Origin: Brachionus rotundiformis
Lineage: Eukaryota; Rotifera; Eurotatoria; Ploima; Brachionidae
NCBI GenBank assembly: GCA_016802295.1
Contig: JAESIW010000208.1
Coordinates: forward strand, 479,433-543,432
Reading direction: 5' to 3'
DNA length: 64,000 nt
Numbering within the stretch: the stretch's first letter is position 1; every line of letters starts with the position of its first letter. Shown piece by piece: positions 10,427 to 22,300 of the stretch. The position numbers and the translations under genes were made by a program. Below the pieces are notes generated by a model, which saw nothing but the letters and a program-made list of their open reading frames with translations, did no database searches and was not told the origin of the DNA.

Positions 10427-12553
10427 TTAAATTTTGAATTTTTTCTTTTTTTTTAGCGAAAATATTGTTAAAATATCACAAATTAGACACAAAATAAAAA
10501 ATGAAATAATGACAATTATTGCAATGATTGCTGATGTTTTAATAACAGTTTTTCTTGTTACCATTTCACTTGATTCTATTTCACAGTTTTCACCAGAATA
10601 CATTGAAAAACATTTGCATGTGGGAACATCATTTATATCTTGGCAAATACCTTGATTAGAACATGTAACATTCCAGCATAAATTAATCTTCTTCTCACAG
10701 TTTCGACCATAGTACAAGCTACTTCTGTTACGATGGGTGAAGCATTCGCAAGTGTATGTTTTATTTGGCAAATTATTTAAACAAGTTGCATTGTTCAGGC
10801 AAGGACTTGATGAACAAGGAAGAATATTTATTTGACAGCTAGAACCAGCAAAGTTGCCAAAACAGTCACAGCCAAATTCGTTATATCTAATTAACTTGCA
10901 TTTACCATTATTGGAACAATTACTCAAACAATTATTAAGATCTATTTTGCCACTCAAAATATTCAGAACCTCTTCAGATTGTAGTTGATTTACGTCAAAA
11001 TTGTTCCCTGGTAGAATGGAATTGGACTGAGAAGAAAATGAATCAAAATTGGTAGTTGCTGAATAAGTATAAGAAAGATTAGTTGAAGTTGTTTCAAGAA
11101 AAATATTATTAGTGGTGTCCAAAGTGCTAGTTGTAATATAAGAGCTTGATTCAGAACTAGTTTGTTCATCATTTAAGATGGTACTTGTTGGAGTGACTGA
11201 TGTTTCTGAATCAGAGGTTGGTTGAGAAGAAATAATTCCAGAATTTGTTGAATCAGTGGTATAATTTTTAACCAGAGTTGAAAGATAAAGATCATTAGTG
11301 GTGTCCAGAGTGCTAGTTGTAATATAAGAGCTTGATTCAGAACTAGTTTGTTCATCATTTAAGATGGTACTTGTTGGAGTAGCTGATGTTTCTGTATCAG
11401 AGGTTGGTTGAGAAGAAATTATTTCAGAATTTGTTGAATCAGTGGTATAATTTTTAACCAGAGTTGAAAGATAAAAATCATTAGTGGTATCCAAAGTGCT
11501 AGTTGTAATATAAGAGCTTGATTCAGAACTAGATTGTTCTGTTGTATCTGTTGTATAAAATTTTACAGTTGTGGATAGATATGCTGGAACTGAACTTTTT
11601 AAATTCATTAGATCTACTGCATAATTATTGATTACTTTTATTGCTTCAATTTTATAATTAAAATTTTCTGTTTTAATGCATATTTCACTTGTTATATTCC
11701 AATATTTCACTAAACCTTTATCATCACCTGTTACCACTATCTCCTGATTGAAGACGTCTATAGATTTAATCTTGTCTTTAGGATAATTTATCTCTCTTGT
11801 TGTATTACTATTCAATTGCCATAGATTAAAATAACTGTCTTCTTTTAAAAAAACAACTGTATTTTCATTGACTATTCTTATTAATTTGATATCTTTGTCT
11901 AATGAACTATATTCTTTTTTCTTTATAAAATTTGTGTTGTTATCTAGTTCAAATTTACAAATTTTTTTATCATTGCATTGAGAAACAATCATTGATCTAT
12001 CTATTACATCAAAATCGTGTATTTTATTTGCATTTAAATCATCATTTTTTAGTATGGATCTTGTTTCAATGTCAAAAACAGAAAGACTATCATCACCAGA
12101 TCTTATCAATAATTTTTTATTTTCTTCTAGAATTTTTAAACCCTTTACATTTCCAAAGTTTTCGTTGGTTATTACGCAAAATGAGTTCAAATTAAATTTT
12201 TTGAAAAAGATAATGCTTTTGTCACAACCAACCATCATATCTGTTTTATTTATTGATAAAATTGATTCAAAGCAATCTTTTTCTTTATTTTCAATCTTTG
12301 GTATAACTGTTTTTGGAGAAGATTGGTTCATTGACCAGACAAAAATATTTTTTGTATCTATGCCTCCGATTAGAATATTATTTTCATAATCATAATCAAG
12401 AGATTTGACTTTTCCTTCTAGAAAAACTGAATTGTTCATTGAATCTTTGATCAAAATTTTCTTATTATCCTTATTATCAAAACCAACAGCTACGTTGTAG
12501 GTAATACAAGTTCTTGTTATTGAAAACAAGCAAAGCAAACAAATTAAATTCAT
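10427..12553 (-). CDS. Type I membrane protein: propeller-like domain, Ser/Thr stalk, three EGF modules (paralogue)
   Basis: A 708-aa single-exon paralogue of the gene at 1776-3938. The signal peptide is identical. The propeller-like part has scattered substitutions (for example KENSIDVFNQE-type changes around the strand repeats). The EGF part is almost unchanged; single changes such as SSSPC for SSNPC and SLYYGRN for SLFYGRN are seen. The stalk has two consecutive full 62-residue units instead of one full and one short. The tail after the membrane span ends in a lysine run (FSLKKKKKFKI) and then a stop. Conservation highest in the EGF and membrane part and lower in the propeller suggests purifying selection or gene conversion at the C-terminus; this is inference. 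About 60 bp of 5' flank is shared between the copies. Confidence 0.85.
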   Translation of the reverse strand: MNLICLLCLFSITRTCITYNVAVGFDNKDNKKILIKDSMNNSVFLEGKVKSLDYDYENNILIGGIDTKNIFVWSMNQSSPKTVIPKIENKEKDCFESILSINKTDMMVGCDKSIIFFKKFNLNSFCVITNENFGNVKGLKILEENKKLLIRSGDDSLSVFDIETRSILKNDDLNANKIHDFDVIDRSMIVSQCNDKKICKFELDNNTNFIKKKEYSSLDKDIKLIRIVNENTVVFLKEDSYFNLWQLNSNTTREINYPKDKIKSIDVFNQEIVVTGDDKGLVKYWNITSEICIKTENFNYKIEAIKVINNYAVDLMNLKSSVPAYLSTTVKFYTTDTTEQSSSESSSYITTSTLDTTNDFYLSTLVKNYTTDSTNSEIISSQPTSDTETSATPTSTILNDEQTSSESSSYITTSTLDTTNDLYLSTLVKNYTTDSTNSGIISSQPTSDSETSVTPTSTILNDEQTSSESSSYITTSTLDTTNNIFLETTSTNLSYTYSATTNFDSFSSQSNSILPGNNFDVNQLQSEEVLNILSGKIDLNNCLSNCSNNGKCKLIRYNEFGCDCFGNFAGSSCQINILPCSSSPCLNNATCLNNLPNKTYTCECFTHRNRSSLYYGRNCEKKINLCWNVTCSNQGICQDINDVPTCKCFSMYSGENCEIESSEMVTRKTVIKTSAIIAIIVIISFFILCLICDILTIFSLKKKKKFKI
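11098..11590 (-). repeat. In-frame minisatellite in the stalk, 186-bp unit (copy 2)
   Basis: The AGTGGT marker recurs at 11111, 11297 and 11483, an exact 186-bp period. The final boundary unit is truncated and joins a variant TTDTTEQSSSE segment. Confidence 0.9.
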
Positions 12554-13680
12554 CTAACAACAAAATTTCGATTATTTTAAAGATAAATAAAATAATCAAA
12601 TTAATTTTTTTAAATTACACTTAATTTCCAAAAATTTTTTAAAAAATCATTTATTTAATTAATAATTAAGAATTCATTACTTAATTAGAAATTTTGAAAA
12701 ATTGATTTAATAAATTTTTTTTGTTGAAAAAAGATGAAAAATTTAAAATTACTTTCATGATAATTATAAAGATAAAGTTTTATAATTTTTTTAAAATGTC
12801 AAATAAAGAAATTTAAAAAATAAAAAAAATATTTTCTTCTAATTCAATATTGTTAGCAATCAATATATATCTACTTTATTTATCAAGACTTTCATTACTA
12901 GTATCATTATTTAATTTTACTTCTTACTAACAGAAGCTTCTTAGTTAGATATTTACTTGTTTAGAATATTCAATTCTTGTAAATTTACAAGAATTACAAG
13001 ATAAGTTTTGTAATTCTTCATGGAGATATATTTTATTTACTCAAAGAGTAATCTGAAATACTAATTAATAAAAAATTATACTTTTCATTTATCCTAGCTA
13101 TTCATTTATATTTTCAAATCTAGTATTTGATTAAATTTTACTTCCCATCTTTAATTGCTCCTGTGCATTTAAATTCTTTTCTTGACATAAATTTATTTGT
13201 TAAAAAATTTTCATCTGTATTTATTTTATAAAGCAACGCTTTTTTGATTAAAATCAAAATATTATTTTATTTTAATATTTAAATAATAATTTGAGTAATT
13301 TTAAATAGAAAAAAATAATTAGTAATTTTTATTAAGAAAATTTAGCTTAATAATCAAATTTAAATTATTCCTTTTTCATTAAAACATCAAACTGCTTAAC
13401 TTTATTTTCTTTTTTGGAAAAATCTACAAGAATTTTAAGTTGTACATGGTTTAGTGGTTAGCTTTGACAAAAATAATCATATATCTTCATATTAAATACT
13501 GTATTATTTTAAGTCAAATTTAAATATAAAATATCGAATAAAATGTGACCTTTTCACAGTCTTATCAATTTTTAATTTACAAAAAATTACCATGGATACA
13601 CAAATTTTTTCTTAATTTTTCTTCTATCACTGGCTAAAAATAATTTCAAACTAAAAATAAAGAAGATTGAAAATAAAAAT
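12554..13680. other. Divergent intergenic region between EGF paralogue and coiled-coil gene
   Basis: The stretch serves as 5' flank for genes on both sides. It is very AT-rich and holds no convincing open frame or RNA gene. Confidence 0.55.
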
Positions 13681-16600
13681 ATGACTGAGTTAGAAAGCGC
13701 CAATTTAGAGAAAGATTTTTGCCAAATTAAAAACCGAAGCACACCAATTAAGTTCCTTGCCGAAGATGACCTAAGTTTGTTCGAGTTCGAACAAAATGAA
13801 AAAATAGCCCAGGTGGAATCAAGCCACCATTCCACAATTCTTAATTTCAACGAGCCTATCAACCAACTGGAAAAAATGATCACTCAAATAAACACCTCAG
13901 ACCTCAATTGTACGCTTGAGAGCCTTGGCAATTCTTTGACAGAGAACAATGATGGAATACAGACCAAACTAGAAGACGAAATAAAGCGTCGTCTTTTTTT
14001 AGAGCGCAAAATTTCCCAACTTAACACAGAAAAATTGGAAATAGCCCAAAAGCTAGCGCTTTCCGAGGACAAATGTGCCAAAAAAGGACTACTCTTGAAA
14101 AATTTTCAATCCAATTTGAGCAATTTGGTCGAAAAATGGAAGACTAAAGAGGAAGAATTAATGGATTATGTGGAAAAAGCAAAGTCCGACAAACAGAATG
14201 CGTCCATTGAATTGACAAAGATAACCATGGTTAGTTAAATTTTAGAAAAATAATATTTAAAAAGTAACAGTTATATGATTATTAATAAACAGAGAAATCA
14301 ATTAATTGAGCAAGAAATGCAAAAATTAAGTGATGAGTTAATAAGTCAAAAAGTTAAGACCCAGGAGCAGGTTAATCAAAATTTGGCTTTAAAATCGAGT
14401 TTGAATGAGGCCAATGCCAAATTGGACAGCAAATCCGAAGAGTTTAAGGCCTTAATGAACAAAGTAGGTGAGCTAGAGTCAGAAAAAGCCGCTCTAAGCA
14501 CCGAAATAGATCAGATAAACAAAAATTTGACTCAACAACGAGAAGAGTGTGATCTTCATAAGAATAAAATTGAGACTTTAAATGAAAAAAATTTGTCACT
14601 TGTTAACCAATATGATGTAAATTAATAAAAAAAATTTATTAAATTTTTTAATTTATTTTTAAAGAGTTTAAAAGTTGAGTATGAGAATTTGATTAACGAA
14701 GCCAAGTCAGTAATAGAAGAGAGTGAAAGACAATATACACATTTGACCAAGACCATTGAGTCCGAAAAGCTCAAAAAGGACACCTTACAGGTAGAGATTA
14801 ACATGCTAGAGGAGAAATTTGAACATAGGATAAAATGTTTGGTGGATGAGTATGAAAATAAGTTGTCTAGAGAAAATGATAAAGCGGTTGATAAGGAGAA
14901 ATGTCTCATTGAAAGTCATAAAAAGCAGATTGAAGAGCTCAAGTCGAAATTTCAGTATGATCTAGACAAAACAAAGTATAACTTAAATGAAGAATTTAAG
15001 GAGAAAATAAATGAATATGAGACAAAAATATTCAATTTAAATCAAAAGTGAGTAAATTTTTCTAACTTTTGCTTATTTTTAATTGAGACTATTTAATTAA
15101 TATCAAGTTTTTCTAAAAAAAAAATCAATATTAAAAAAATGTTTAAAAAAATTTGTTTATTTGATTTAAATTAAAATAGGAAGATTTTTATATCAGTATT
15201 TTTTTTCTCTGAATTTTTCAAAATAGATTTTTATTTGATTTAATTTCTTAAGAATAAAGCTAAAAGATCATTTTAAAAAAAGGAAACTCTGACGAAATTA
15301 AGTTAAAATTTTGAATCAAACCAAATTAAATTAAATTTAGAAAAAAATTTTATTTAATCGGATAAATTTTTAAAATCAAATTTTTACATAACTTTGACTT
15401 AATTTACTAGAATTTTTAAATAAAATCTGCCAATATTGACACTGTAAACTTTGGAACAAAAAACAATTCAAAGACTTAAAATTTAGATAACTTTTTTCTG
15501 GAAAGGTCCAATTCGCTTAGCAAAATGTATAAGCTGATACAAAGTTTATATAAATCAAATTTAACTTCAGCAAAACTCTTCAAGTTTACCCAAGACTAAA
15601 TGTATTAGAAAATTATTAAAATAAATTCCAGTTTTTACAGAGACTTGATTTGAATGATACATACTTTGTATCAGCTTACACATTTTGCTGAACGAATTGG
15701 ACCTTTCTAATAAAAAGTTATCTAAATTTAAAATTATTTGGTTTGTTTTATTTTTCCAAATTCACTATGGCGCCAATTTTAATAGTAAAAAATAGTTTGC
15801 TAAACATGGCATTTCTCTTTTTGTCATATTTCATAATTAAAGAAAAAATTTACTCTTATTATTAGCGTGAAAATTAGCTGATCAATAATTTTAAACATTT
15901 TAATTTTAATAAAAAAATTTTGATAAAAAAATCTTCTAAATAAGGAATATTTATCTTTTTTTTTAAGATCATAATTTAAAAATATAATCAGACCAATTTT
16001 ATACAAATAAAAAATATGAATTAATATATTTTATCTATTAAGAATTGATACACTCCAAAATGAAATAACTCGACTCGAAGCAGCAAATTACGATTTGGAA
16101 AACGAACGCAATACCATTAGACGTAATTTGAAGCAGCAGCTCGAGATGCAAATGAAAGAAACATTTGAAATTCTGGGTTTGGAAAGCGAAAATTCCTCCA
16201 AGTTTAGACAATTAAAATCCAACTCTGTCCATAATGTACAAAAAATATCCAAACTCGAGTCATCCAGCTGTTTTTCTCTCTCAAACTGTACAAAATATGA
16301 CAATTTAAACTCTTCTCTTCAGCACAAACCTGCCAGTCCATTACGTGAACCATTTGAGATGACCAGTGCTAAAAAAGAAGAACCAAAATCAACCAAAATT
16401 AAAGACGCTTTTATAATTAATCAAATTGATTTGATCAACAAGTATTATCAAATAGATAACTCGGCTATTCAAGGAGCTGGTACTGTACCCAATCCATGCG
16501 ATGAAATAAGCGTTACTTGTACTTCATCGCCAAAAAAACTGGAATTAAAGCCAGAAAAAAATAACTCAATGAACAATAGTAGAAGTTCTGAGCTCAGATA

Positions 16601-16892
16601 TTACATTGACATGCTTTTGAATAAGCCACCTACCATCATGGATGAAAAAGAGGAGCAGAAAAGCTATGCATACAATGACCTTTCTGATGTGGAAATGGGA
16701 TATACCAAGAAACAGCCGTCTGATTACTACGACGACGTAAAGAGAAATTTGAACTTTGATCTAACTGATAGCGATCAGGATGATTCATATGATGATACGG
16801 AGAATAGTTCTAAATTTCAGGCTAAAATTGGAAAAAAAAAATTTCCAAAAAAAGCTGTTGTCACACAGAACAATTTAAAGAATATAAAATAA
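13681..16892 (+). CDS. Coiled-coil protein, four exons, possibly centrosomal
   Basis: Exons 13681-14229, 14293-14616, 14665-15047 and 16043-16892 join in phase at GT-AG borders to a 701-aa product. Two introns are 48-63 bp and the third is 995 bp. After an acidic N-terminus, residues about 90-430 are near-continuous heptad-like coiled coil rich in Glu, Lys, Gln and Leu (LEDEIKRRLFLERKISQL is typical). The C-terminal 240 residues are low-complexity, acidic and Ser-rich, with one ordered-looking stretch (LRYYIDMLLNKPPT) and a basic end. There is no motor, zinc finger or enzyme motif. Length, layout and the RKISQLN...LLKNFQSNLSNL region remind me of centrobin-like centrosomal proteins, but that is a weak guess. 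A polyadenylation signal AATAAA lies at about 16915. Confidence 0.85.
15478..15732. mobile_element. Foldback/MITE-like inverted repeat in intron 3
   Basis: The arm 15478-15545 pairs with 15663-15732: both, read inward, contain TTTAGATAACTTTTT, AAAGGTCCAATTCG, AGCAAAATGT and AAGCTGATACAAAGT in the same order. The spacer is about 117 bp and there is no open frame. A shorter related piece (AATGTATAAGCTGAT) occurs at about 17421. No target duplication could be fixed by eye. Confidence 0.85.
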
Positions 16893-17608
16893 ATTATTTT
16901 TATGTGTAAAAGTAAATAAATTTGTTTTAAAATTTTCTAATTTTTTTCATGTCCGATGAATATTTAATCAAAGTGGTTAATTACTAAATAGCAGTTTAAA
17001 TTGAAGTTAATGATGATAATAAATAATTTTTAGAGAAACTTTTTCTTTAAAGTTTCAAGATAAATCTTAAGAAACTCGATAACACTTCATGTTTAGAATA
17101 AAAATATTTATACATGTATATTAAAAGTGTATAAATTTTAAAAGTTATTGATAAATAGTTATTTGTAAAAATCTAGCTAAATAACTTAGAAAAAAAATTT
17201 ACTCTAAAAATAAAATAAAAATCTAAAAAATCTTGAAGTCGATGGTCAGTTCGAAATATCAATTCAATTCAAAAAGTTTATCACTAGATATTCAATTTTA
17301 ATTTAATTTAGTCTAGATAGTCATAATGTAACACGCTTGATATGTAAATTAAAAAAAAAATAATTTTAAACAAATATTTTCTTTGATAAGACACATTGAT
17401 AAGATCGATTTTTAAATTCAAATGTATAAGCTGATTGTTTGTAAAGTTTACATTGATTTTATTTCTTTAGTAATTTAAAATTTAATTTAAAAATGAAATT
17501 CAAATAAATTCTTTCTTACCTAGAAATAGAAAACTTAAAAATAAATTTTATAAAATATAAGATATTAAATTTAAAAATTTAGAAATCAATCGTATCAATT
17601 GGTTGAGA
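16893..17608. other. 3' flank of coiled-coil gene; nothing else but a MITE fragment
   Basis: AT-rich sequence with no coding signal. A short match to the intron foldback element lies near 17421-17450. Confidence 0.5.
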
Positions 17609-18885
17609 AAATATTACTACTTTGGGCTCTTACTCAAAAGGACTTATTAATTATTTTTGGCATCTAAAATTACTAAATAAATGCTACGAAATGACTTGAA
17701 TGGTAACAATTTTATTTTAATATTTATTTATTTCATTTAAAAATAAAACATTTTTTCTAATTTAATAAAAAAAATATATTTGAGAAAAATAATAAAGAAC
17801 TTTATTAACAAAGTGTTTCGTACAAAGTGACCATGACAATTTTCCTTGTTTTCTTTTGTTTCTTTACTGGAAGACTTTCTTGACATTCTGTTTCAGATTC
17901 ATCGGATTTATATGGTTGAATTGGTCTTATATTAAACTCACTATCTTGTAATTCTATACAATATAGATTTTTAAATTTTTTTAAATGTGATTCTTTTTAA
18001 TTAATTTTTGTATATCATCAGTAATTAATAAGTTCATTAAAATAATGACTGAGACAGAAAATGAGTTGAGTACATTATGTAAATATAATAAATAGTAATC
18101 ATTTTTAAGGAAAAAATAAAAGGCATGTAATTATTAATTATTTTATTAATGATAAAAAATAAAATTATTGAACTAAGGAACGAATGTAATACCCAAATCA
18201 TTTGCATTTTGAGTCTCATTTGGCTGACGAGTTAAGGCATTGGTTTCAGCTTTCGGACGACGCTTTCTTTCAAGTGGAATATTCATTACTAATTCTTTGA
18301 TATGACAAACTGCAATCAGTAATAACATTTATAATTCATAAGCCAATCTTTGCAGCTGCAAGTGCTTAGCTCCCATAAGTCTCGATTAACTTTTAAGATT
18401 AGAAATTTAAAGGATTTACTTCCTCATTTTTTCGTATTCAATGATTTTACTTTTGATTACAAAATTCGTCTTTTGTTTTTCCCATTTGAATTATCATTAA
18501 CCTCGTCTGTTATTTCAATAATGATAGAGTCGTTTAAACTATAAAGCTTTAAACGAATTGTAAATTTAGTACATTGATACCAAATGACATCGCCAGGCAA
18601 ATTCTCTGAGGCCCGTTTACAGGTCCAATCGTTATCGGTTAAAGTCATAACTAGATGTCCTTGAGCTGATTCTAAGTTACGAAAAGTACAGAAAGAGAGT
18701 TAGATCAAATTATTTATTTTATTTAATTGTACTAACAAAAATAATTGACACTAACATCAGTATTTTTGTTTTTTTAATATATTATATGCGAAAATAAAAA
18801 GTAATTCATTAAAATTAGACAAAATTACTAATTATTGTTAGTAATGAGCCCATTCAGTAACTGAACGAGTCATCTTACTTTTTTT
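17609..18885 (-). mobile_element. Deleted MULE transposon, copy A
   Basis: The left end (TTACTACTTTGGGCTC) and the next 130 bp match 40367-40500. The right end (GTAATGAGCCCATTCAGTAACTG) matches 41187-41210. Minus-strand reading at about 17960-17816 gives LQDSEFNIRPIQPYKSDES, nearly the same as LQDSELNLRSIQQYESDES in copy B. At 18648-18457 an open frame reads DNDWTCKRASENLPGDV, then WYQCTKFTIRLKL, like the FLYWCH/WRKY-type zinc finger at the N-terminus of MULE transposases; several of its ligands are not clear. The catalytic part is missing, so this is non-autonomous. Confidence 0.7.
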
Positions 18886-19303
18886 CCGAATAAATGTGAC
18901 TCGAAAAAAAATATGATGCAAAATGGATAAAATAATGAAATTTTCATGTCTTTAATTTTGTCTATATTTCGAAAATAGTTATAGTTTTTTTATTAAATGC
19001 GTTTCATGCATAATAATTATACCTAATAAACGCTATTAGGAATTTATGAGTGTTTAACAAGTACCATCAGATCCAGGTTCGGAATAAAAGCACTGAATTA
19101 TAGTTTATGATATTAATACCAAATAAAATTTTTCTTGCAAAAACAAAAAAAGATAATTTTTTAAAATAATCATTAAAATTTTATTTTAAATTTAAACGAA
19201 AAAGAAAAAATAAAGCAACTAATTTATTTAATTATTTTTAATTTATCCATTTAAAAAAAAAAAAAAGAAACTCAAATTTATATACACCGATCTACGTGAG
19301 ACT
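18886..19303. other. 3' flank of THOC2, no gene seen
   Basis: AT-rich stretch between the MULE end and the THOC2 stop codon. It probably holds the THOC2 3' UTR and polyadenylation site. Confidence 0.5.
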
Positions 19304-22300
19304 TTATTTTTTATCTTTGTAGTAACTGGACAAGGACGAGGTGCGTCTTTCATCTCTATGCTTATCTTCGGACTTTTTTGACATACCACCTTGGCTACTG
19401 CTTTGGCTACTTGATGAATATTCTTCATCGTGTTTTTTTGAGCTTCTTTTTGACGAACTTTGACTTTGTTGGGACGAAGGCTGAGATGAGGACGATGTTT
19501 TTTTACTTTTCTCATCCGATTTGGATCTTTTGTGCTGTACGTCACTTAGATCGCTTGAGTGCTCGCGTTTGCGGTGCTCTTTCTTGCTGGACTCTTTGTT
19601 TTCAGTTCTATCTCTCTCACGACTTGATTTGGTTTTTGAAATGCCACCATCTTCTGTTTTAACTCTCTTTACTTTTTGTTCCCTAGTGCCGGCCTGGTTG
19701 GGCGATTGAGATCGAGAATGCTGGGCACGTCTCGGCGATGAAACTGGCAAGTCATCACTAGAGACCGAACTTGCCGGAGAATAATCCTGATTCTCTGGCG
19801 CATTTCCATTTTTTGTCGGTGTCAATGGTAAAGGGGAGGCCGATGGTCGCTTTGAAGACACTTTGGTGGTCGAGACACTTCCGTTCAACTTTGGTTCTTC
19901 AGGTTTTTTTGGCGAAGGCGGCTTTTCGCTTCCACTTTTTCCATTTGTTTGACTAGTTTCTTTTTTCACAGAAACTGTTTCCTTTTTGGTCTGGTGACCA
20001 GTGGAATTCGCTTTAGCTCCATTTGACGTTGCCATAGGCTGCTTAAACTCAGACTTACTCTTGTCAACTTGTTCTTTGAGATGAAATTTTGACTCATCGA
20101 CCATCAGATGCTTTCGTTGCTTCAACAGGCCCTGATAAGCCGATGCCAATGTGAAAATATCTTGGCGCTTGTCCTTCTCGACTTGCTTTATTTTTTCCAC
20201 TCTTTTTTCCAAAGCAGAGCAAAAAGCGGTCAGCTTGGGATAGAAGGGCAAAATTTTGGTCAATATAATCAGAGAGTTTCTCATTTGTAAATACTCTTCG
20301 GACTCCAGACAAACAATAAAACTTTTGGTAAGCTTATAGTGCCATTTGTGACACACGTGACGGAAGTTTTCGTAGTCAAGGGGTTCTTGTTTGTTGGATG
20401 TGGAAGCAGAAGAGGACGCATTACGGAACACTGTTAAAAATCCGGGGTAATTGGCGCACTCTGACTCAAAGATGGCCGAGTCCGAGTGCCATGTCATCAC
20501 GGTTTCCAGCAAACCTAGCAAAAATCTGCCATAGCGTCTTGCTTCATTGTCCGTCAAACTGGCTATGGAGTAAGATATGTCCGAGAATATTCTGTCATAG
20601 CAGATAATTGTGCTGAAGTTGGGTGTCTTTAGGCTGTGGATTATTTGTATGAACTTGGAGCAGTAGAAGGCATCGATTTGGGTGAACAAGCATCGAGAAA
20701 AGATACAAAGCTGAAGAAATACAGTTATAGTCTCATTTTTTGTTTTGCTCTCTTAAAAATAATTTAATCAATTAATTATTTATTAATTAATTTATCAAAT
20801 ATTTCAGAAATTTAAGTTTTAAAAATAAAATGTTAATTTTTCAACAATAATTATTAAGCAGTTAATTAAATATTTTTTTCCTTTTACATAAAATAAAAAA
20901 ATTTTTAATTGATAGGACTTTATCATTTTTAATTAAAAATAGATAAAAAAAATAATTTTTTTTACCATTTAAATGACCAAAGAATTTTTATTTTAGTTTT
21001 GAATAAGAAATTTTTTAATATAAGCCTAATTAATTTTAGCAAATCAAACAAATTTAATCTTAATTGGGTTAATTGGGTGTCCATATAGATGGTAATATTA
21101 ATGCCAAACTTACTCTGTGGAAACCAAAAGTCTTTTTCCTTTTCAAAACGAGCTCTCACATGCTGAACATGATCTTTTTGCTTGCTCTCTTCCTCATTCA
21201 ATTTTTCCATCATAATAATAAGCTTTTCCTTTTCTTTCTTTTTTTTGGTCGATGTAAGTTCCAAGTTGTCATCAAGTGCATTCAGCTTTTGTTTCAGACT
21301 AGCTCTTTGCTTTTCATAGGCCGAATTAGGCACGTAGCAATCGTTCATTGATAAAGTCCAGAAAGTGGTGTAAAACAGCGGAGACATGTCTTCCCATATT
21401 TTGGGCGGGTGCAAACTCTTGGCCAAATCAATGACAGGTTGCATCACATGCTCAATAGATTCCAAGTAACGCTGAGTCTTTGACGGCTTGTCAGTCGATT
21501 TGTTATTGCGGTCCACTCTTCTAAATTCGTCATATTTCGACTGTATGTGGTGTGAATACATTGGCCTAGATAGGAAAAAAGCAATGTCTGGTGACACATG
21601 GTACTCTTGGACCAATTCATCAATCTTGGGAAAAATGTGTATATACTCCTCGGTGGTCAGTGTTGATGATAAAAACTGGCTAAACTGTACCAGTGAGTCT
21701 TGAGACTGGTCGTAAAAAGACCCAATTAGCTTCAAATGAGTCTTTTCCGATTCGGGCAAAAACATTTGCTTTTGCCTCTCCTCGGCGTCCTGGAACACTA
21801 TGTAATCCCTTTGCTGAGACAGCAAGATACACAAAGGCAATATTAGGCCATGGTCAGCAAGCGCCTCCTTGAGTCTGTTGGCACATTTTTTAATGTTTCT
21901 GATTGGATTAAAGTATCCGGCCTCTTGTCTCAATAGGTCGCCTCCAGCCATTGCTTCCAGTTGCAGGTCGTTCACTTCGGACAAAACCTCAATGCCGCTC
22001 ATTTTTTGAACTATCTCTTGTAGAATCAGCAAATCGTGACTCTTTTTCATCTTGAGCTGGTCGATGACATACTGTATCATTGCTATCAGTTCAATTGGAT
22101 ATTTTTTGAATGTAAGTGCACAAAAATTGGCAATGCTTTGAAGCCAAGAGGATATATTGGTCGAGTCGAGTTTCATTTTGTCTTTATCTGGGTCCGATAG
22201 GGCGACTATTATGGAAAAAGACAAAACATCATAGGAAAGTGGTGTCATAAATTTGAGTGACTCAACCACTGGTAATATAAAATTGTCAAAACGTTGTATT

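Noticed and set aside
13447..13475. tRNA A-box-like TGGTTTAGTGGTTAGC
   Set aside because: No B box (GGTTCGA type) follows within the needed distance and no cloverleaf can be drawn.
19378..20607. Several plus-strand frames over THOC2
   Set aside because: Opposite-strand shadows of a well-supported gene with relatively high GC.
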